Positions 22,225 through 30,702 of a stretch of DNA of 42,929 bases are shown piece by piece; the first letter of the stretch is position 1; every line of letters begins with the position of its first letter. The stretch lies in assembly GCA_964558915.1 (NCBI GenBank), contig CAZLFV010000012.1:1-42929 (forward strand). Direction: 5' to 3'. A model generated the notes under the pieces. The model ran no database searches and was not told where the DNA came from. It worked only from the letters and a program-made list of their open reading frames with translations. The position numbers and the translations under genes were made by a program. Source of the DNA: CAZKEW01 sp964558915 (GTDB lineage Bacteria; Acidobacteriota; Aminicenantia; Aminicenantales; UBA8522).

Positions 22225-24180
22225 TCAATCGCGCTTCTTAACGACTCCACCAGAGGAAGAACGAGACGGCGGTGCAGATTTTGGGGCAGAGGAGTGACTC
22301 GGAGCAGAAAAACGGCTGGAAGAGGAATGGCTGGGTGCAGAGCGGGACAAAGATGGAGAAGAAGAGCCCCTACTCCTTGAAGGGGATGACATCTTGGGAG
22401 CTGAGAAGGTTGACCTTGACGGCGCAGAAAAAGACCGGCTTCCCGAATAGTTCTGTCCTCGCGATATTGAAGGCGAGGAAAATGACCTTGATTTCAGCTC
22501 ATAGTTCCGGTTCTGCCGATAGGTGGGGATATTGGTGGAGGAACGATTGGTTGATTTCAGCCCGGAGGTGCCGAACCGGGAAATGCCGGCGTTCGAGGAA
22601 TAAACCCGCCGACTCTCGCTCTGACTTTTTGTCAACGAGGGCCTTCTTTCGGACGGAAGAAATTTCGCCGCGGGAGAATAAGACTTGATTCCTGATGCTC
22701 CGGATCTAGACCTGATCTCATTTGGCTCCGACGTAGCTGATCCGTGCGACCTGGCGAAGCCCTGCTGCTTCGGTTCCGCCTTGACTGTGGCCTGACCGCG
22801 AGAGGAATATTTTGTCACCGAGCCGGCACGCGTTCCGGCCGGAGCCAGCCGTTCGTTTCCCAGTGAAGAACTCTTGGTCAGCCGCGAAGAAGTTTCCCCT
22901 GCCGGCGGAGCACCAAGACTCCTCATTGACGGTCTGACTTGAGGCTGGGAAAGCCCCTTGGATGGGGCGGAGGCCTTCATTCCTAAGCGGTTGACCGCTG
23001 GTTTGATGTCCGGCTGCCTGGCTTGGAGGGTAATTTTCCCGAGTCGCGAAGCCTCGACACGGCCAAGCGCCGCATCGGAGATCCGGGGAGACTGGAGCTG
23101 GCTTTTGCGGACAACAGTCCAAGCCCGGGAATCAGCCGGGTAATGATGTCCATGATAACGGTCATAAAAATAGTTGTTGATGATGACGACAGGTCGGTTG
23201 TACCAGCTGAGCGGACACCAGCCGACATAATCATATCCATAATACCAATGCACCCAGGCCGGGCCCCAATGATAGGTAGGGATCCAGTACCAGCCGAGTC
23301 CGAGCCTCCAGTGCCATCGTCCATAATGAAAAGTGCACCAACCCCAAGACTCATAAGGGATCCAGCTCCAGCCGCAGCGGGGATACCAGACCCAACGGCC
23401 ATAGTAATAAGGCCTCCAATCTGGATAATAGACCGTGGGAACCCAAACGTATCCGTAGGGCCTCTCATAGACCCAATTGCCGTTGGAGGCGAGTTCATAC
23501 TCATAGTCCTCAAGCTCGGAGGACAGATAGCGTTTCGAGATATATTGATTCCGGAGGGAATCCCGGTCGGCATTCCAATTGTCAAAATCATCCCGAGCAT
23601 AAGAGAGAGACATGGGCGAACCCAGGCGCCCGTTGCTGGCCAGAAGCCGGGTCCGGCCGCTGATAAGCTCAGAGCCTGCCTCGCCCGCCGCTTCAACGGA
23701 GCCCTCAAGCACCGTGAGCTCGCTCTTGCCCTTTTCCAGAATATCGAACCGGTACAGCCCGGATTCCAGGACATAAAAAGATGCGTCGGGAGTGTGCACC
23801 TCCAGGCTTTTCTCCTCTTCCAAATAACCGACGCGCAGATAGAGACTTCCTGACAAAAGGTGCAGCCTTACCCGGTCGTCTCCCCGCCGCGGCAGGTTGG
23901 CGAACTCGACGTCCGTGTTTTCATCAAGCCGCAGATAGTTTTTCTTTCCAAAATAAACTTCCGCCCTTCCGCTTCTTGTGATTAGCTTATCTCCCTCAAC
24001 GAGAGCCAGGTTGACCACGCCCTGCTCGGTGCCGAGGTCCTCGGCCCTCTCAACAACGACATCCCCGCTGACATAGCTCAGCCGAGCATAGCTGTAGCTA
24101 TAGTAATCTCCCTCCTGAGCCGAAGCGATGAAAAGCGACGAAAAAACCAGGGCCATCAAGATCATGACCGCTTTCTTCAT
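22225..24180 (-). CDS. FecR-domain, DUF6600-type exported protein with Ser/Arg-rich tail
   Basis: Exported protein of 651 residues. A signal peptide (about 1-22) is followed by a FecR-like beta domain (about 35-130: GDKLITRSGRAEVYFGKKNYLRLDENTDVEF). The region about 200-345 is rich in Trp, Tyr and Gly, with repeats such as YYYGRWVWYPRCGWSWIPYE and FHYGRWHWRLGLGWYWIP; this is the DUF6600 pattern. From about 350 to the end it is low-complexity, rich in Ser, Arg and Pro. The start at 24180 follows AAGGAG, whereas 24213 does not. Such proteins are common in Acidobacteria and are thought to be surface or envelope components; no role is established. Confidence 0.8.
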   Translation of the reverse strand: MKKAVMILMALVFSSLFIASAQEGDYYSYSYARLSYVSGDVVVERAEDLGTEQGVVNLALVEGDKLITRSGRAEVYFGKKNYLRLDENTDVEFANLPRRGDDRVRLHLLSGSLYLRVGYLEEEKSLEVHTPDASFYVLESGLYRFDILEKGKSELTVLEGSVEAAGEAGSELISGRTRLLASNGRLGSPMSLSYARDDFDNWNADRDSLRNQYISKRYLSSELEDYEYELASNGNWVYERPYGYVWVPTVYYPDWRPYYYGRWVWYPRCGWSWIPYESWGWCTFHYGRWHWRLGLGWYWIPTYHWGPAWVHWYYGYDYVGWCPLSWYNRPVVIINNYFYDRYHGHHYPADSRAWTVVRKSQLQSPRISDAALGRVEASRLGKITLQARQPDIKPAVNRLGMKASAPSKGLSQPQVRPSMRSLGAPPAGETSSRLTKSSSLGNERLAPAGTRAGSVTKYSSRGQATVKAEPKQQGFARSHGSATSEPNEIRSRSGASGIKSYSPAAKFLPSERRPSLTKSQSESRRVYSSNAGISRFGTSGLKSTNRSSTNIPTYRQNRNYELKSRSFSSPSISRGQNYSGSRSFSAPSRSTFSAPKMSSPSRSRGSSSPSLSRSAPSHSSSSRFSAPSHSSAPKSAPPSRSSSGGVVKKRD

Positions 24181-24264
24181 TTTCCTTCTCCTTGCCAACT
24201 CAAACAAAAGCAAATGTTGTGCCAGGTGTTCCTATGGGGAAAAAGAGGATTCCTGAAAGAAAAC

Positions 24265-24284
24265 CTGTCCTCGATTAAGGACAG
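24265..24284 (-). terminator. Rho-independent terminator of the sugar-importer operon
   Basis: CTGTCCT (24265-24271) and AGGACAG (24278-24284) form a perfect 7-base stem with a 6-base loop. Read on the minus strand it is followed by GTTTTCTTTC. It lies 38 bases past the GHMP kinase stop codon. Confidence 0.75.
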
Positions 24285-24321
24285 ATGACATGAGACTGGG
24301 TCAGCAAAACCACTCTTTTCA

Positions 24322-25386
24322 CTATTCGATTTCCCAGGCTTCAAGGCCGGTCGCAGAAAGTGAAACAGGAAGGGGCCGGATGCCTTTCCCCAACGCGGCG
24401 ATAGCCTGGAGCATTTTTCTTCTGACTCCGTCATCTGGATTCGCCAAAATTGTCAGTGAACCTCCCTGGCCGCCGGCGCCGTTGACTTTCCAACCCGAGG
24501 CTCCGTGTTTTTGAGCCACAGCAATGACGGCATCCGCCTCTCTTGAAATCAATTTTGAAAACAGAGACCTCTGGCATTCATTGTTCTCCCTCATCACTTC
24601 TCCATAAGAGTCGAGGTCTCCTTCGAGCAAAAAGGCTTTCGCCCGAGCCGGCAATTGCTTCATCCTTTCGAGAGTCCTCCACTCCGGCCCTTTTCTCTCA
24701 AGCTCAGCGATAACTCGCTCATGGATGGCGGAAGAAAGATGCGGCCGGCCCAGGTAGATCAGACAAATCCGTCGGCCAAGCTCATTCCAGGTCTTGGGCC
24801 TGAGCTTTATATTTTCTACCCTGGCCCGGGGATAACGGTGCATATGAATGAAACATATCCCTCCGGAGGCGGCACAAATCTGGTCCTGAATGCCGCTCTG
24901 CTGCTTCAGGTCCTGTGTCTCTATTCGATGAGCCAGAGAAACGAGCTCTCTGATTGCCAACCTGCGCTTTTTAAGAAAGCTCAAAGCTCCGAGGAGAGCC
25001 ACACACACAGAAGCTGATGTCCCAGTGGAGATGCCCGCCGGGACTGGCGAGAAAAGACGGATATTAACCCGGAGATGTTCCGGAAGGGGCATCCTGGCGA
25101 TGATGTGCTGGAGAAGTGGATGGGGAAAGCGGGAGGGTTTTTTTGGGTTGACCCAAAAGCTTTGAGCATAATTTTCTGCATGCACGAAGACTCTCTTTTC
25201 CCGGCCTCCTGTGTTCTCGGAAGTTCTGACTTGGACTTCGACGGCCGGGGACACTGCCAAATTCAAAACCCAGCCCTCCCGGGCAAACCAGGTGTCGGTC
25301 CATCCCCCGATATCGTTAATCCGGAGAGGCGCACGGGCGTGAACGAGCCTATCGTATTTTTCAGGCTGCCGACTTCTCCCCTGCAC
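24322..25386 (-). CDS. GHMP-family sugar kinase
   Basis: ATP-dependent small-molecule kinase of 354 residues. The N-terminal motif HARAPLRINDIGGWTDT resembles those of sugar-1-kinases (fucokinase, galactokinase, heptose kinase). The ATP-binding loop PVPAGISTGTSASV corresponds to the GHMP motif PxxxGLGSSA, and a C-terminal motif KVNGAGGQGGSLT matches the glycine-rich third motif. It differs from GalK by the absence of its GRVN-type start. It is the last gene of a sugar-importer operon, 12 bases after the permease, so it probably phosphorylates the imported sugar at C1. The sugar is unknown. Confidence 0.84.
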   Translation of the reverse strand: MQGRSRQPEKYDRLVHARAPLRINDIGGWTDTWFAREGWVLNLAVSPAVEVQVRTSENTGGREKRVFVHAENYAQSFWVNPKKPSRFPHPLLQHIIARMPLPEHLRVNIRLFSPVPAGISTGTSASVCVALLGALSFLKKRRLAIRELVSLAHRIETQDLKQQSGIQDQICAASGGICFIHMHRYPRARVENIKLRPKTWNELGRRICLIYLGRPHLSSAIHERVIAELERKGPEWRTLERMKQLPARAKAFLLEGDLDSYGEVMRENNECQRSLFSKLISREADAVIAVAQKHGASGWKVNGAGGQGGSLTILANPDDGVRRKMLQAIAALGKGIRPLPVSLSATGLEAWEIE

Positions 25387-25398
25387 TTGGTTTTCCTC

Positions 25399-26379
25399 TT
25401 ATCGTTCGCGCCGATATCGAATCTGGTCCAGGCTCACTGCCACGACAATTATAAAACCAATAATAATTTCCTGAATATAATTCGGCCAGCCCATCATCGT
25501 GCAGCCGTTGCGGAGAAAAGCCATGATGAAAACGCCGATCATCGAGCCGAGGACGCTCCCCTGCCCTCCGTTCAGGCTTCCGCCGCCGATGACGACAGAA
25601 GCGATGATATCCAGCTCAAGCCCAACAGCTACAGTCGGATCGCCCACGGTCAACCGGGAAAACTCCATGACGCCGCTGAGCCCGCAAAAAAGACCGGCCA
25701 GCCCGTAGATAACGGTTTTTGTCCTTTTTGTCCGGATGCCGCAGAGACGGGCAGTGGCTTCATTCGAGCCGATCGCAAAAACATGCCTTCCAAAAACCGT
25801 GGAGCGAAGAACCACGGCCATCGCGACGGCAAAGAGGATCATCAGCCAGACACCGGGCGCCATGAGCAGCCAGGATGGCTGCGGACTTCGGGCCATTAGC
25901 TCATTGACCCAGGTGATGGGCGCGTCGATCTTTTGGTTTCCGGCCATCCATTTGGCCGCGCCCCGGGCTATTCCCAGCATGCCCAGCGTGACAATAAAGG
26001 GCACAAGCCGCAAGGATGTGATCAGGGCTCCGTTGGCCAGGCCGATCACTCCTCCGGTCAAAATCCCAGCTGCCACACCAAGCCAGGGCGGAAGGCCGGC
26101 GTTGATGACGTAGGCGATGACGCAACTCGAAAGAGCGATGTTGGAGGCGGCCGAGAGGTCAATCCCGCCGCTGATAATGACAAAGGTCATTCCCAGGGCG
26201 CCCAGGGCGACGATCACAGACTGCGTCGCAACGCTCTTGAGGTTTCCGAGTCGAAGGAAACGGTCCTGGACTTGAGGGAGCAGCGAGAAGATCAGGATGA
26301 CGAGCAGGAGTCCAAGAAAAGGTCCCAGAAAATTGACCACAACGCGGATTCGTTTCCTGCCGCCCCGGGTTTCTCTCAT
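25399..26379 (-). CDS. Ribose-type sugar ABC transporter permease
   Basis: RbsC/BPD-transp-2-family inner-membrane permease of 326 residues with eight to ten predicted helices. FVIISGGIDLSAASNIALSS is the signature of the family, and EATARLCGIRTKRTKTVIYGLAGL contains the cytoplasmic coupling loop for the ATPase. The start at 26379 follows GGGAGAG at about 4 bases; the upstream in-frame codons lie inside the ATPase gene. It begins 10 bases after the ATPase stop and is followed by the GHMP kinase. Permease, ATPase and binding protein are all present, so the importer is complete. Confidence 0.92.
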   Translation of the reverse strand: MRETRGGRKRIRVVVNFLGPFLGLLLVILIFSLLPQVQDRFLRLGNLKSVATQSVIVALGALGMTFVIISGGIDLSAASNIALSSCVIAYVINAGLPPWLGVAAGILTGGVIGLANGALITSLRLVPFIVTLGMLGIARGAAKWMAGNQKIDAPITWVNELMARSPQPSWLLMAPGVWLMILFAVAMAVVLRSTVFGRHVFAIGSNEATARLCGIRTKRTKTVIYGLAGLFCGLSGVMEFSRLTVGDPTVAVGLELDIIASVVIGGGSLNGGQGSVLGSMIGVFIMAFLRNGCTMMGWPNYIQEIIIGFIIVVAVSLDQIRYRRER

Positions 26380-26389
26380 GGCACTCTCC

Positions 26390-27910
26390 CTAGGCCGGAA
26401 CTCCCAACCCATGTCCCGTTGTTGCCGCAGCCAGCAGGCTTTCGTCACTCCAGAGAGCGGCTGGTCGGACATCGACAAGCTGCCCGCGATAGAACACGGC
26501 AATCCGGTCACAGACTCCTAAGAGTTCGGGAAAATAGGAACTGACAAACAGGATCGCCTTCCCTTGAGCGGCGAGCTCGCCCATCCATTCATAAAACTGG
26601 ACCTTGCTCACGATATCAATGCCCCGGGTGGGTTCGTCTAAGAGAAAAACGTCCGCATTCTGGTGGAGAAGGCGGGCCAAGATCACCTTCTGCTGGTTCC
26701 CCCCGGAAAGACTGAGGACGGGCTGTTTCGGGCTCTGGGCCTTGATTTTAAGCTTCTCGATCCAGTCCCAGCCCGCTTTCCTTTGCTTCTTAGCGCTCAG
26801 AAAACCAAACCGGACGTAAGGAGAAAACCGGCTCAATGTAAGGTTATCGCCGACAGATAAACTCAAGGCTAACCCTTCCCCCTGCCTGTCCTCACTCAAA
26901 AAACCGAGGCCTTTATCGATCCGCTGGCGAATGCCCCCGCCGGCGAATTCTTCCGTGCCGATCTTGATTAACCCGTTCTGCAAAGAGTCGAGCCCAAAGA
27001 TAGTCCGCAAAAACTCTGTTCTCCCAGAGCCCACTAACCCGGCCAGGCCAAGGATCTCGCCCCGGCGCACGCCCAGGTTTACTGGCGCTGGCATTTTCCT
27101 GCCTTGTAGCTCCGCCGCTTCGAGAGCGGACCGTCCGCATTGATGCTCGATACGGGGAAACATTAGCTTCACTTCCCCGCCGACCATCATCCGGATAATC
27201 TGGTCAAGAGAAGTGTCTTTCATCTCCCCTGTTCCCACCTTCGCTCCATCCCGAAGGACCGTGAAGCGGTCCGCAACTTGCTGGACTTCCTCCAGAAAAT
27301 GACTGATATAAATGATGCTCACGCCCTGGGATTTGAGCCGTCTGATAATCTCGAAGAGGCGCTGGCTATCCTCTCCGGAGAGAGAGCTCGTCGGCTCGTC
27401 CATGACCAGAATTTTGGCCTCCTCAAGCAGAGCGCGAACGATTTCTACAAGTTGACGGGCCGCCATGCTCAATTGTCTTACAGGGATATCGAGCGCGATC
27501 TCAGGATGACGCACTAAGCTGAGTGCTTCGCGGACCTTGGTTGCCATCTTCTGGCGCTTGAGAAAACCCCAACTGCTCCATTCCCGACCGAGCATGATGT
27601 TTTCTTCGACAGTGAGGTGAGGGGCCAGGTTGAGTTCCTGGTAAATGACGGATATTCCGCTCTTCCGGCTATCCAACGGGCTGGAGGGCGAATAATCGGC
27701 GCCGTCAAGAAACATGGCGCCTTGATCTGACCTGATGGCTCCGCTGAGGATCTTAACCAAAGTGCTCTTGCCGGCCCCGTTCTCTCCGAGCAAGGCATGA
27801 ACCTCGCCTTTTCTGAGGTCGAAGTCAACACGATCCAGGGCGCACGTGGCGCCAAAGTCTTTGCTGATGTTCTGCATGAAAAGAAAGGGAGACGGCTGGT
27901 TGTGTCCCAT
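26390..27910 (-). CDS. Ribose-type sugar ABC transporter ATP-binding protein
   Basis: RbsA/MglA-type protein of 506 residues with two fused nucleotide-binding domains. The first has Walker A GENGAGKST (Lys48), signature LSMAARQLVEI and Walker B ILVMDEPTSSL. The second has a degenerate Walker A (GLVGSGRTEF, Lys replaced by Arg), signature LSGGNQQKV and Walker B VFLLDEPTRGID. A degenerate second site is normal for this family. The ATG overlaps the stop codon of the binding-protein gene by one base (TAATG), so the two are tightly coupled. It energises uptake of a monosaccharide. Confidence 0.94.
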   Translation of the reverse strand: MGHNQPSPFLFMQNISKDFGATCALDRVDFDLRKGEVHALLGENGAGKSTLVKILSGAIRSDQGAMFLDGADYSPSSPLDSRKSGISVIYQELNLAPHLTVEENIMLGREWSSWGFLKRQKMATKVREALSLVRHPEIALDIPVRQLSMAARQLVEIVRALLEEAKILVMDEPTSSLSGEDSQRLFEIIRRLKSQGVSIIYISHFLEEVQQVADRFTVLRDGAKVGTGEMKDTSLDQIIRMMVGGEVKLMFPRIEHQCGRSALEAAELQGRKMPAPVNLGVRRGEILGLAGLVGSGRTEFLRTIFGLDSLQNGLIKIGTEEFAGGGIRQRIDKGLGFLSEDRQGEGLALSLSVGDNLTLSRFSPYVRFGFLSAKKQRKAGWDWIEKLKIKAQSPKQPVLSLSGGNQQKVILARLLHQNADVFLLDEPTRGIDIVSKVQFYEWMGELAAQGKAILFVSSYFPELLGVCDRIAVFYRGQLVDVRPAALWSDESLLAAATTGHGLGVPA

Positions 27911-28908
27911 TACTCAAATAGCTTGGAAAAATCAGGGGAAAGAAGAGACTTGATTTCGGGGTCATCCATATTTTCCTTGGTCACAAGATAGACTCCAGTA
28001 TCGACTCTTTTCTCGATAGCCTGACCCCGGAGATGGAGAACCATCTGTTTGACTCCCAAATAGCCCATTTTGACCGGATTCTGGTGGATCAGCCCATGAA
28101 TGTGGCCATCCCTCAGTCCCTGGACAAGCTTGGGCGAGCTGTCGAACCCGATAAAAATGACCTTCCCCGCCAGCCCGGCCTCTTGGAGGGCCCTGAGCGT
28201 CCCAAACGTGCTGGACTCATTCGGACAAAAAATTCCGTCAACGTCGGGGAAACGGCTGAGCAGGTTCTCCGCTAGCTGATATGCGCTTTCGGTAGTTGAG
28301 CCGGCATATTGGTCCTGGACAAGGAGGGAGAATGCCGGGGCTTCCGCCTTGAGTGTATCCAGGAATCCCTGTTCTCTTTCCGTAGTGCTTGCCGAGCCCT
28401 CTTGATACCGGATGAGAAAAATTTTCCCCCGATTCTGGATGAGCTCGGCCAGTTTTCTGGCTCCAAGAACTCCGCCCTTGTAATTGTCCGTAGCCACATA
28501 ACTGATAAAATCTCGACCCTGGAGCCCCGAGTCAATGATTACCACAGGAATATTTTCCCGGACCGCGTCCCGGACTGGACGGACCAATGCCCGTTCATCT
28601 AAAGGGGCCAGGACAATCCCGTCCACCCCCCGGCTGATAAAGTCTTCAACCACCGTGATCTGCTGGGCCCTATCGTCCTCCTTCTGTGGACCTTTCCAGA
28701 TCACTCCCACTCCAAATTCCTCTGCGGCCATGGCGGCACCCAGGTGAATCGATTTCCAGAATTCGTGCGTTGTCCCTTTGGGAATAACAGCAATTTCAAC
28801 CTGTCCTGGCTCTTTCGAGTCGGTTTTGGTCCTGTCCTTTTTTGTGCAGGCGAGGCCGACTATTAAAAAAATAAGAAGGCCGATAATAAATACGCACCGC
28901 GCCTTCAT
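27910..28908 (-). CDS. Sugar-binding lipoprotein of the ribose-type ABC importer
   Basis: RbsB-type substrate-binding protein of 332 residues. The signal peptide ends with IVGLAC (Cys21), so it is a lipoprotein. Residues about 38-320 form the two Rossmann-like lobes of the periplasmic-binding-protein fold; ISRGVDGIVLAPLDE and VFIGFDSSPKLVQGLRDG are typical. It is first gene of the importer operon. There is no ribosome-binding site before the ATG, and the -10 element ends 6 bases upstream, so the mRNA may be leaderless. The N-terminal IPKGTTHEFWKS is the family pattern for sugars; the sugar is unknown. Confidence 0.92.
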   Translation of the reverse strand: MKARCVFIIGLLIFLIVGLACTKKDRTKTDSKEPGQVEIAVIPKGTTHEFWKSIHLGAAMAAEEFGVGVIWKGPQKEDDRAQQITVVEDFISRGVDGIVLAPLDERALVRPVRDAVRENIPVVIIDSGLQGRDFISYVATDNYKGGVLGARKLAELIQNRGKIFLIRYQEGSASTTEREQGFLDTLKAEAPAFSLLVQDQYAGSTTESAYQLAENLLSRFPDVDGIFCPNESSTFGTLRALQEAGLAGKVIFIGFDSSPKLVQGLRDGHIHGLIHQNPVKMGYLGVKQMVLHLRGQAIEKRVDTGVYLVTKENMDDPEIKSLLSPDFSKLFE

Positions 28909-28914
28909 GGCCAG

Positions 28915-28943
28915 AGTATACAGGGAAGAAAAAAATCAGTCAA
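28915..28943 (-). promoter_or_regulatory. Promoter of the sugar importer, predicted leaderless start
   Basis: Minus-strand TTGACT (28938-28943), 17-base spacer, TATACT (28915-28920). Six bases separate the -10 from the ATG at 28908, so transcription should begin at or next to the A of ATG. No Shine-Dalgarno sequence is present. The -35 is 10 bases from the terminator hairpin at 28954-28980. Confidence 0.75.
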
Positions 28944-28953
28944 TAAAATGAAA

Positions 28954-28980
28954 GGGACGGTCTCACCTCAAGACCGTCCC
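28954..28980 (-). terminator. Terminator downstream of the fadL unit
   Basis: Perfect 10-base stem: GGGACGGTCT (28954-28963) with AGACCGTCCC (28971-28980) and a 7-base loop. Read on the minus strand it is followed by TTTCATTTTATT. On the plus strand it is followed by CAATTTTC, so it may act both ways. Confidence 0.82.
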
Positions 28981-29032
28981 CAATTTTCAATGAAGAAATA
29001 AATAAGTACGCTTCTGCTTTAAGACCGGCCTG

Positions 29033-29050
29033 CTCTCTCCCGGGAGAGAG
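29033..29050. repeat. Perfect GC-rich palindrome before the terminator
   Basis: CTCTCTCCCGGGAGAGAG is an 18-base perfect dyad with further pairing outside it (TG before, AGCA after, with an AG bulge). It lies between the 65-residue gene and the terminator at 28954-28980. It could stabilise the 3' end of the fadL transcript or be a second terminator without a T-run. Confidence 0.6.
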
Positions 29051-29096
29051 AGCACGCCCCTCCACGCCTTTGCGTCTGAATCCTGGAGAAACGAGC

Positions 29097-29294
29097 TCAG
29101 GCTTTCTTCAGGATGGGCATTCCTGTTTTGGCCGTTTCGATGACTTTGTAGCCAGTCGGAACAGCATCCAGGCTGCCGGGCCTGACGTCGCGGGCAAAAT
29201 AGTAAATCACCTGTTTCCGGCCGCCTTTCAGGGTAACGTTTTTTGAGTGGAGAAAGTACTTCACCCCTTTTTTGTTCGTGAATTCATAGGCCAT
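29097..29294 (-). CDS. Small conserved protein of unknown function
   Basis: Basic protein of 65 residues: MAYEFTNKKGVKYFLHSKNV at the start and KTGMPILKKA at the end. I recall similar short proteins in several uncultured phyla but know no function. It is compact and beta-rich in appearance, with no signal peptide or membrane segment, and no cysteine. GGAGG lies 7 bases before the ATG. It follows fadL after 24 bases on the same strand and is probably cotranscribed, ending before two hairpins. A nucleic-acid-binding role is possible from the basic residues but unproven. Confidence 0.75.
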   Translation of the reverse strand: MAYEFTNKKGVKYFLHSKNVTLKGGRKQVIYYFARDVRPGSLDAVPTGYKVIETAKTGMPILKKA

Positions 29295-29318
29295 ATTGAT
29301 ACCTCCAATTTGATTTCT

Positions 29319-30593
29319 TCAGAACACAAAACTCAAGCTGATCCCGAGGAGGTCAGCGGTTGTCTTATAAATGCCCTCGCCCAGATTAATATTGGCGAAT
29401 TGATAGATATAGCGATTGGGGGCTGTCCGTTCGGAAAAGACTTCGTGATGGTAGGTTACGTCAAGGATAAACTTGCCAATGGTGTAGCCGAACCCGAGAG
29501 TAAAGGCATAGCGGTCGGCATCGGGAAGCAATGGGTCCATTGTATCAGCGGGTTGGGGAGTCAGGTCATATAAGAACCCGCCTCTCAGGGCGAGCTTTTC
29601 AGTGGCCTTGTACTGGAGCCCGCCACGAAAAGTCCAGGAATCTTTGAAGTTTTCCTCGATATCCAGTTGGGCGAGCTCGGGATTATCGAACGTGACGACA
29701 TATTTATCAAACCGGCTCCAGATGACGTAGTTGGCATCGGCGCTCAAGAGCAGTTTCTTGCTGGCATTCACAGAGAACCCAAAACTGAGAATTCCCGGGA
29801 ACTTGAAGGTCGTCTCGCCTTTGGCTGTCGTCGGGAAGAAGGGCTTAAGCGGAGCAGGAATGGCCGATATGTCCAAGGTGAGATCGCCTGAATACTTGAG
29901 ATTAAACGCGCTCCTGAAGCTAACTCCAAAGTTGACTTGATCCCCTCTGTAGAGCAATCCCGCGTTGAAGTTGAAGCTGTCCGCATTTCCTTCCATGCTG
30001 GCCGGGATGTCATAAACTCCTGCCCCGAAATCCGTCAGGTCGGCGAGCTCCACGAGCTTGAACAGCACCGTAGAATAAATGTAAGAAAAGCCCAGTCCGA
30101 AAGAGAACTGATCGCTCAGCTTAAAGGCGACTGTGGGGTTGAAGAAAAATGTCTTCATGTCGTCTTTATAGCCGAGGTAGCGCAAGGGGTTCTCGGCCGA
30201 CCATTCGGCCCCGAGTCCGAAGGGCGAAAAGAAACCGAATCCCAGCGTGACCCGTTGGCTCAGGCTCTGAGTGAAATAGAAATTCGAGGGATAAAACATC
30301 TGCTCAACCTGGTCCCAATTTCTTTCACCAGGCACCGGCCAGTTCGGAAGCCTGAGACTCGCTCCCGACCAGATCAAAGTGGTCCCTAAAGAAAATTGCG
30401 TCCCCTTGAGAAAAGCAATCCCGGCCGGGTTGTGCCAGATCGCCGAAGGATCGTTGGCCACCGAGACGAACGCGCCCGCCATGGCCATGGCTGCGGCTCC
30501 ATGCTCATAAATGAGGAAGCCGGCGCCATAGCCGGGGTTTGCCTGAGCAAGAACGATCAACCCAAATAGTCCGACGGTAAGGATTTTTTTCAC
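29319..30593 (-). CDS. FadL/OmpP1-family outer-membrane transporter
   Basis: Outer-membrane beta-barrel protein of 424 residues, expected to pass hydrophobic compounds such as long-chain fatty acids or aromatic hydrocarbons. After the signal peptide (about 1-23) the mature N-terminus has the family motif GFLIYEHGAAAMAMAGAF followed by DPSAIWHNPAGIA. The rest alternates beta strands, ending ISLSFVF with a terminal Phe as for barrel insertion. The start codon is GTG, with AAGGAGG 5 bases upstream. It has its own promoter at 30651-30679. Its presence indicates a diderm envelope. It precedes the 65-residue gene and follows the SCP2 gene. Confidence 0.9.
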   Translation of the reverse strand: MKKILTVGLFGLIVLAQANPGYGAGFLIYEHGAAAMAMAGAFVSVANDPSAIWHNPAGIAFLKGTQFSLGTTLIWSGASLRLPNWPVPGERNWDQVEQMFYPSNFYFTQSLSQRVTLGFGFFSPFGLGAEWSAENPLRYLGYKDDMKTFFFNPTVAFKLSDQFSFGLGFSYIYSTVLFKLVELADLTDFGAGVYDIPASMEGNADSFNFNAGLLYRGDQVNFGVSFRSAFNLKYSGDLTLDISAIPAPLKPFFPTTAKGETTFKFPGILSFGFSVNASKKLLLSADANYVIWSRFDKYVVTFDNPELAQLDIEENFKDSWTFRGGLQYKATEKLALRGGFLYDLTPQPADTMDPLLPDADRYAFTLGFGYTIGKFILDVTYHHEVFSERTAPNRYIYQFANINLGEGIYKTTADLLGISLSFVF

Positions 30594-30650
30594 TCCAACC
30601 TCCTTGGAAGTTTTTCCTTTCCTGAACTCGATTTTACAATCTTGTCCAAG

Positions 30651-30679
30651 TATTTATAAAAAAAAGAGGGCTATGTCAA
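30651..30679 (-). promoter_or_regulatory. Sigma70-type promoter of fadL
   Basis: Minus-strand TTGACA (30674-30679) followed after 17 bases by TAAATA (30651-30656), or after 15 by TATAAA (30653-30658), within a T-rich tract. It leaves a leader of about 50 bases before the GTG start. The T-tract between the elements may also end the upstream SCP2 transcript. Confidence 0.65.
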
Positions 30680-30702
30680 GGATATTTTTTCTTCTTCTCC
30701 CC

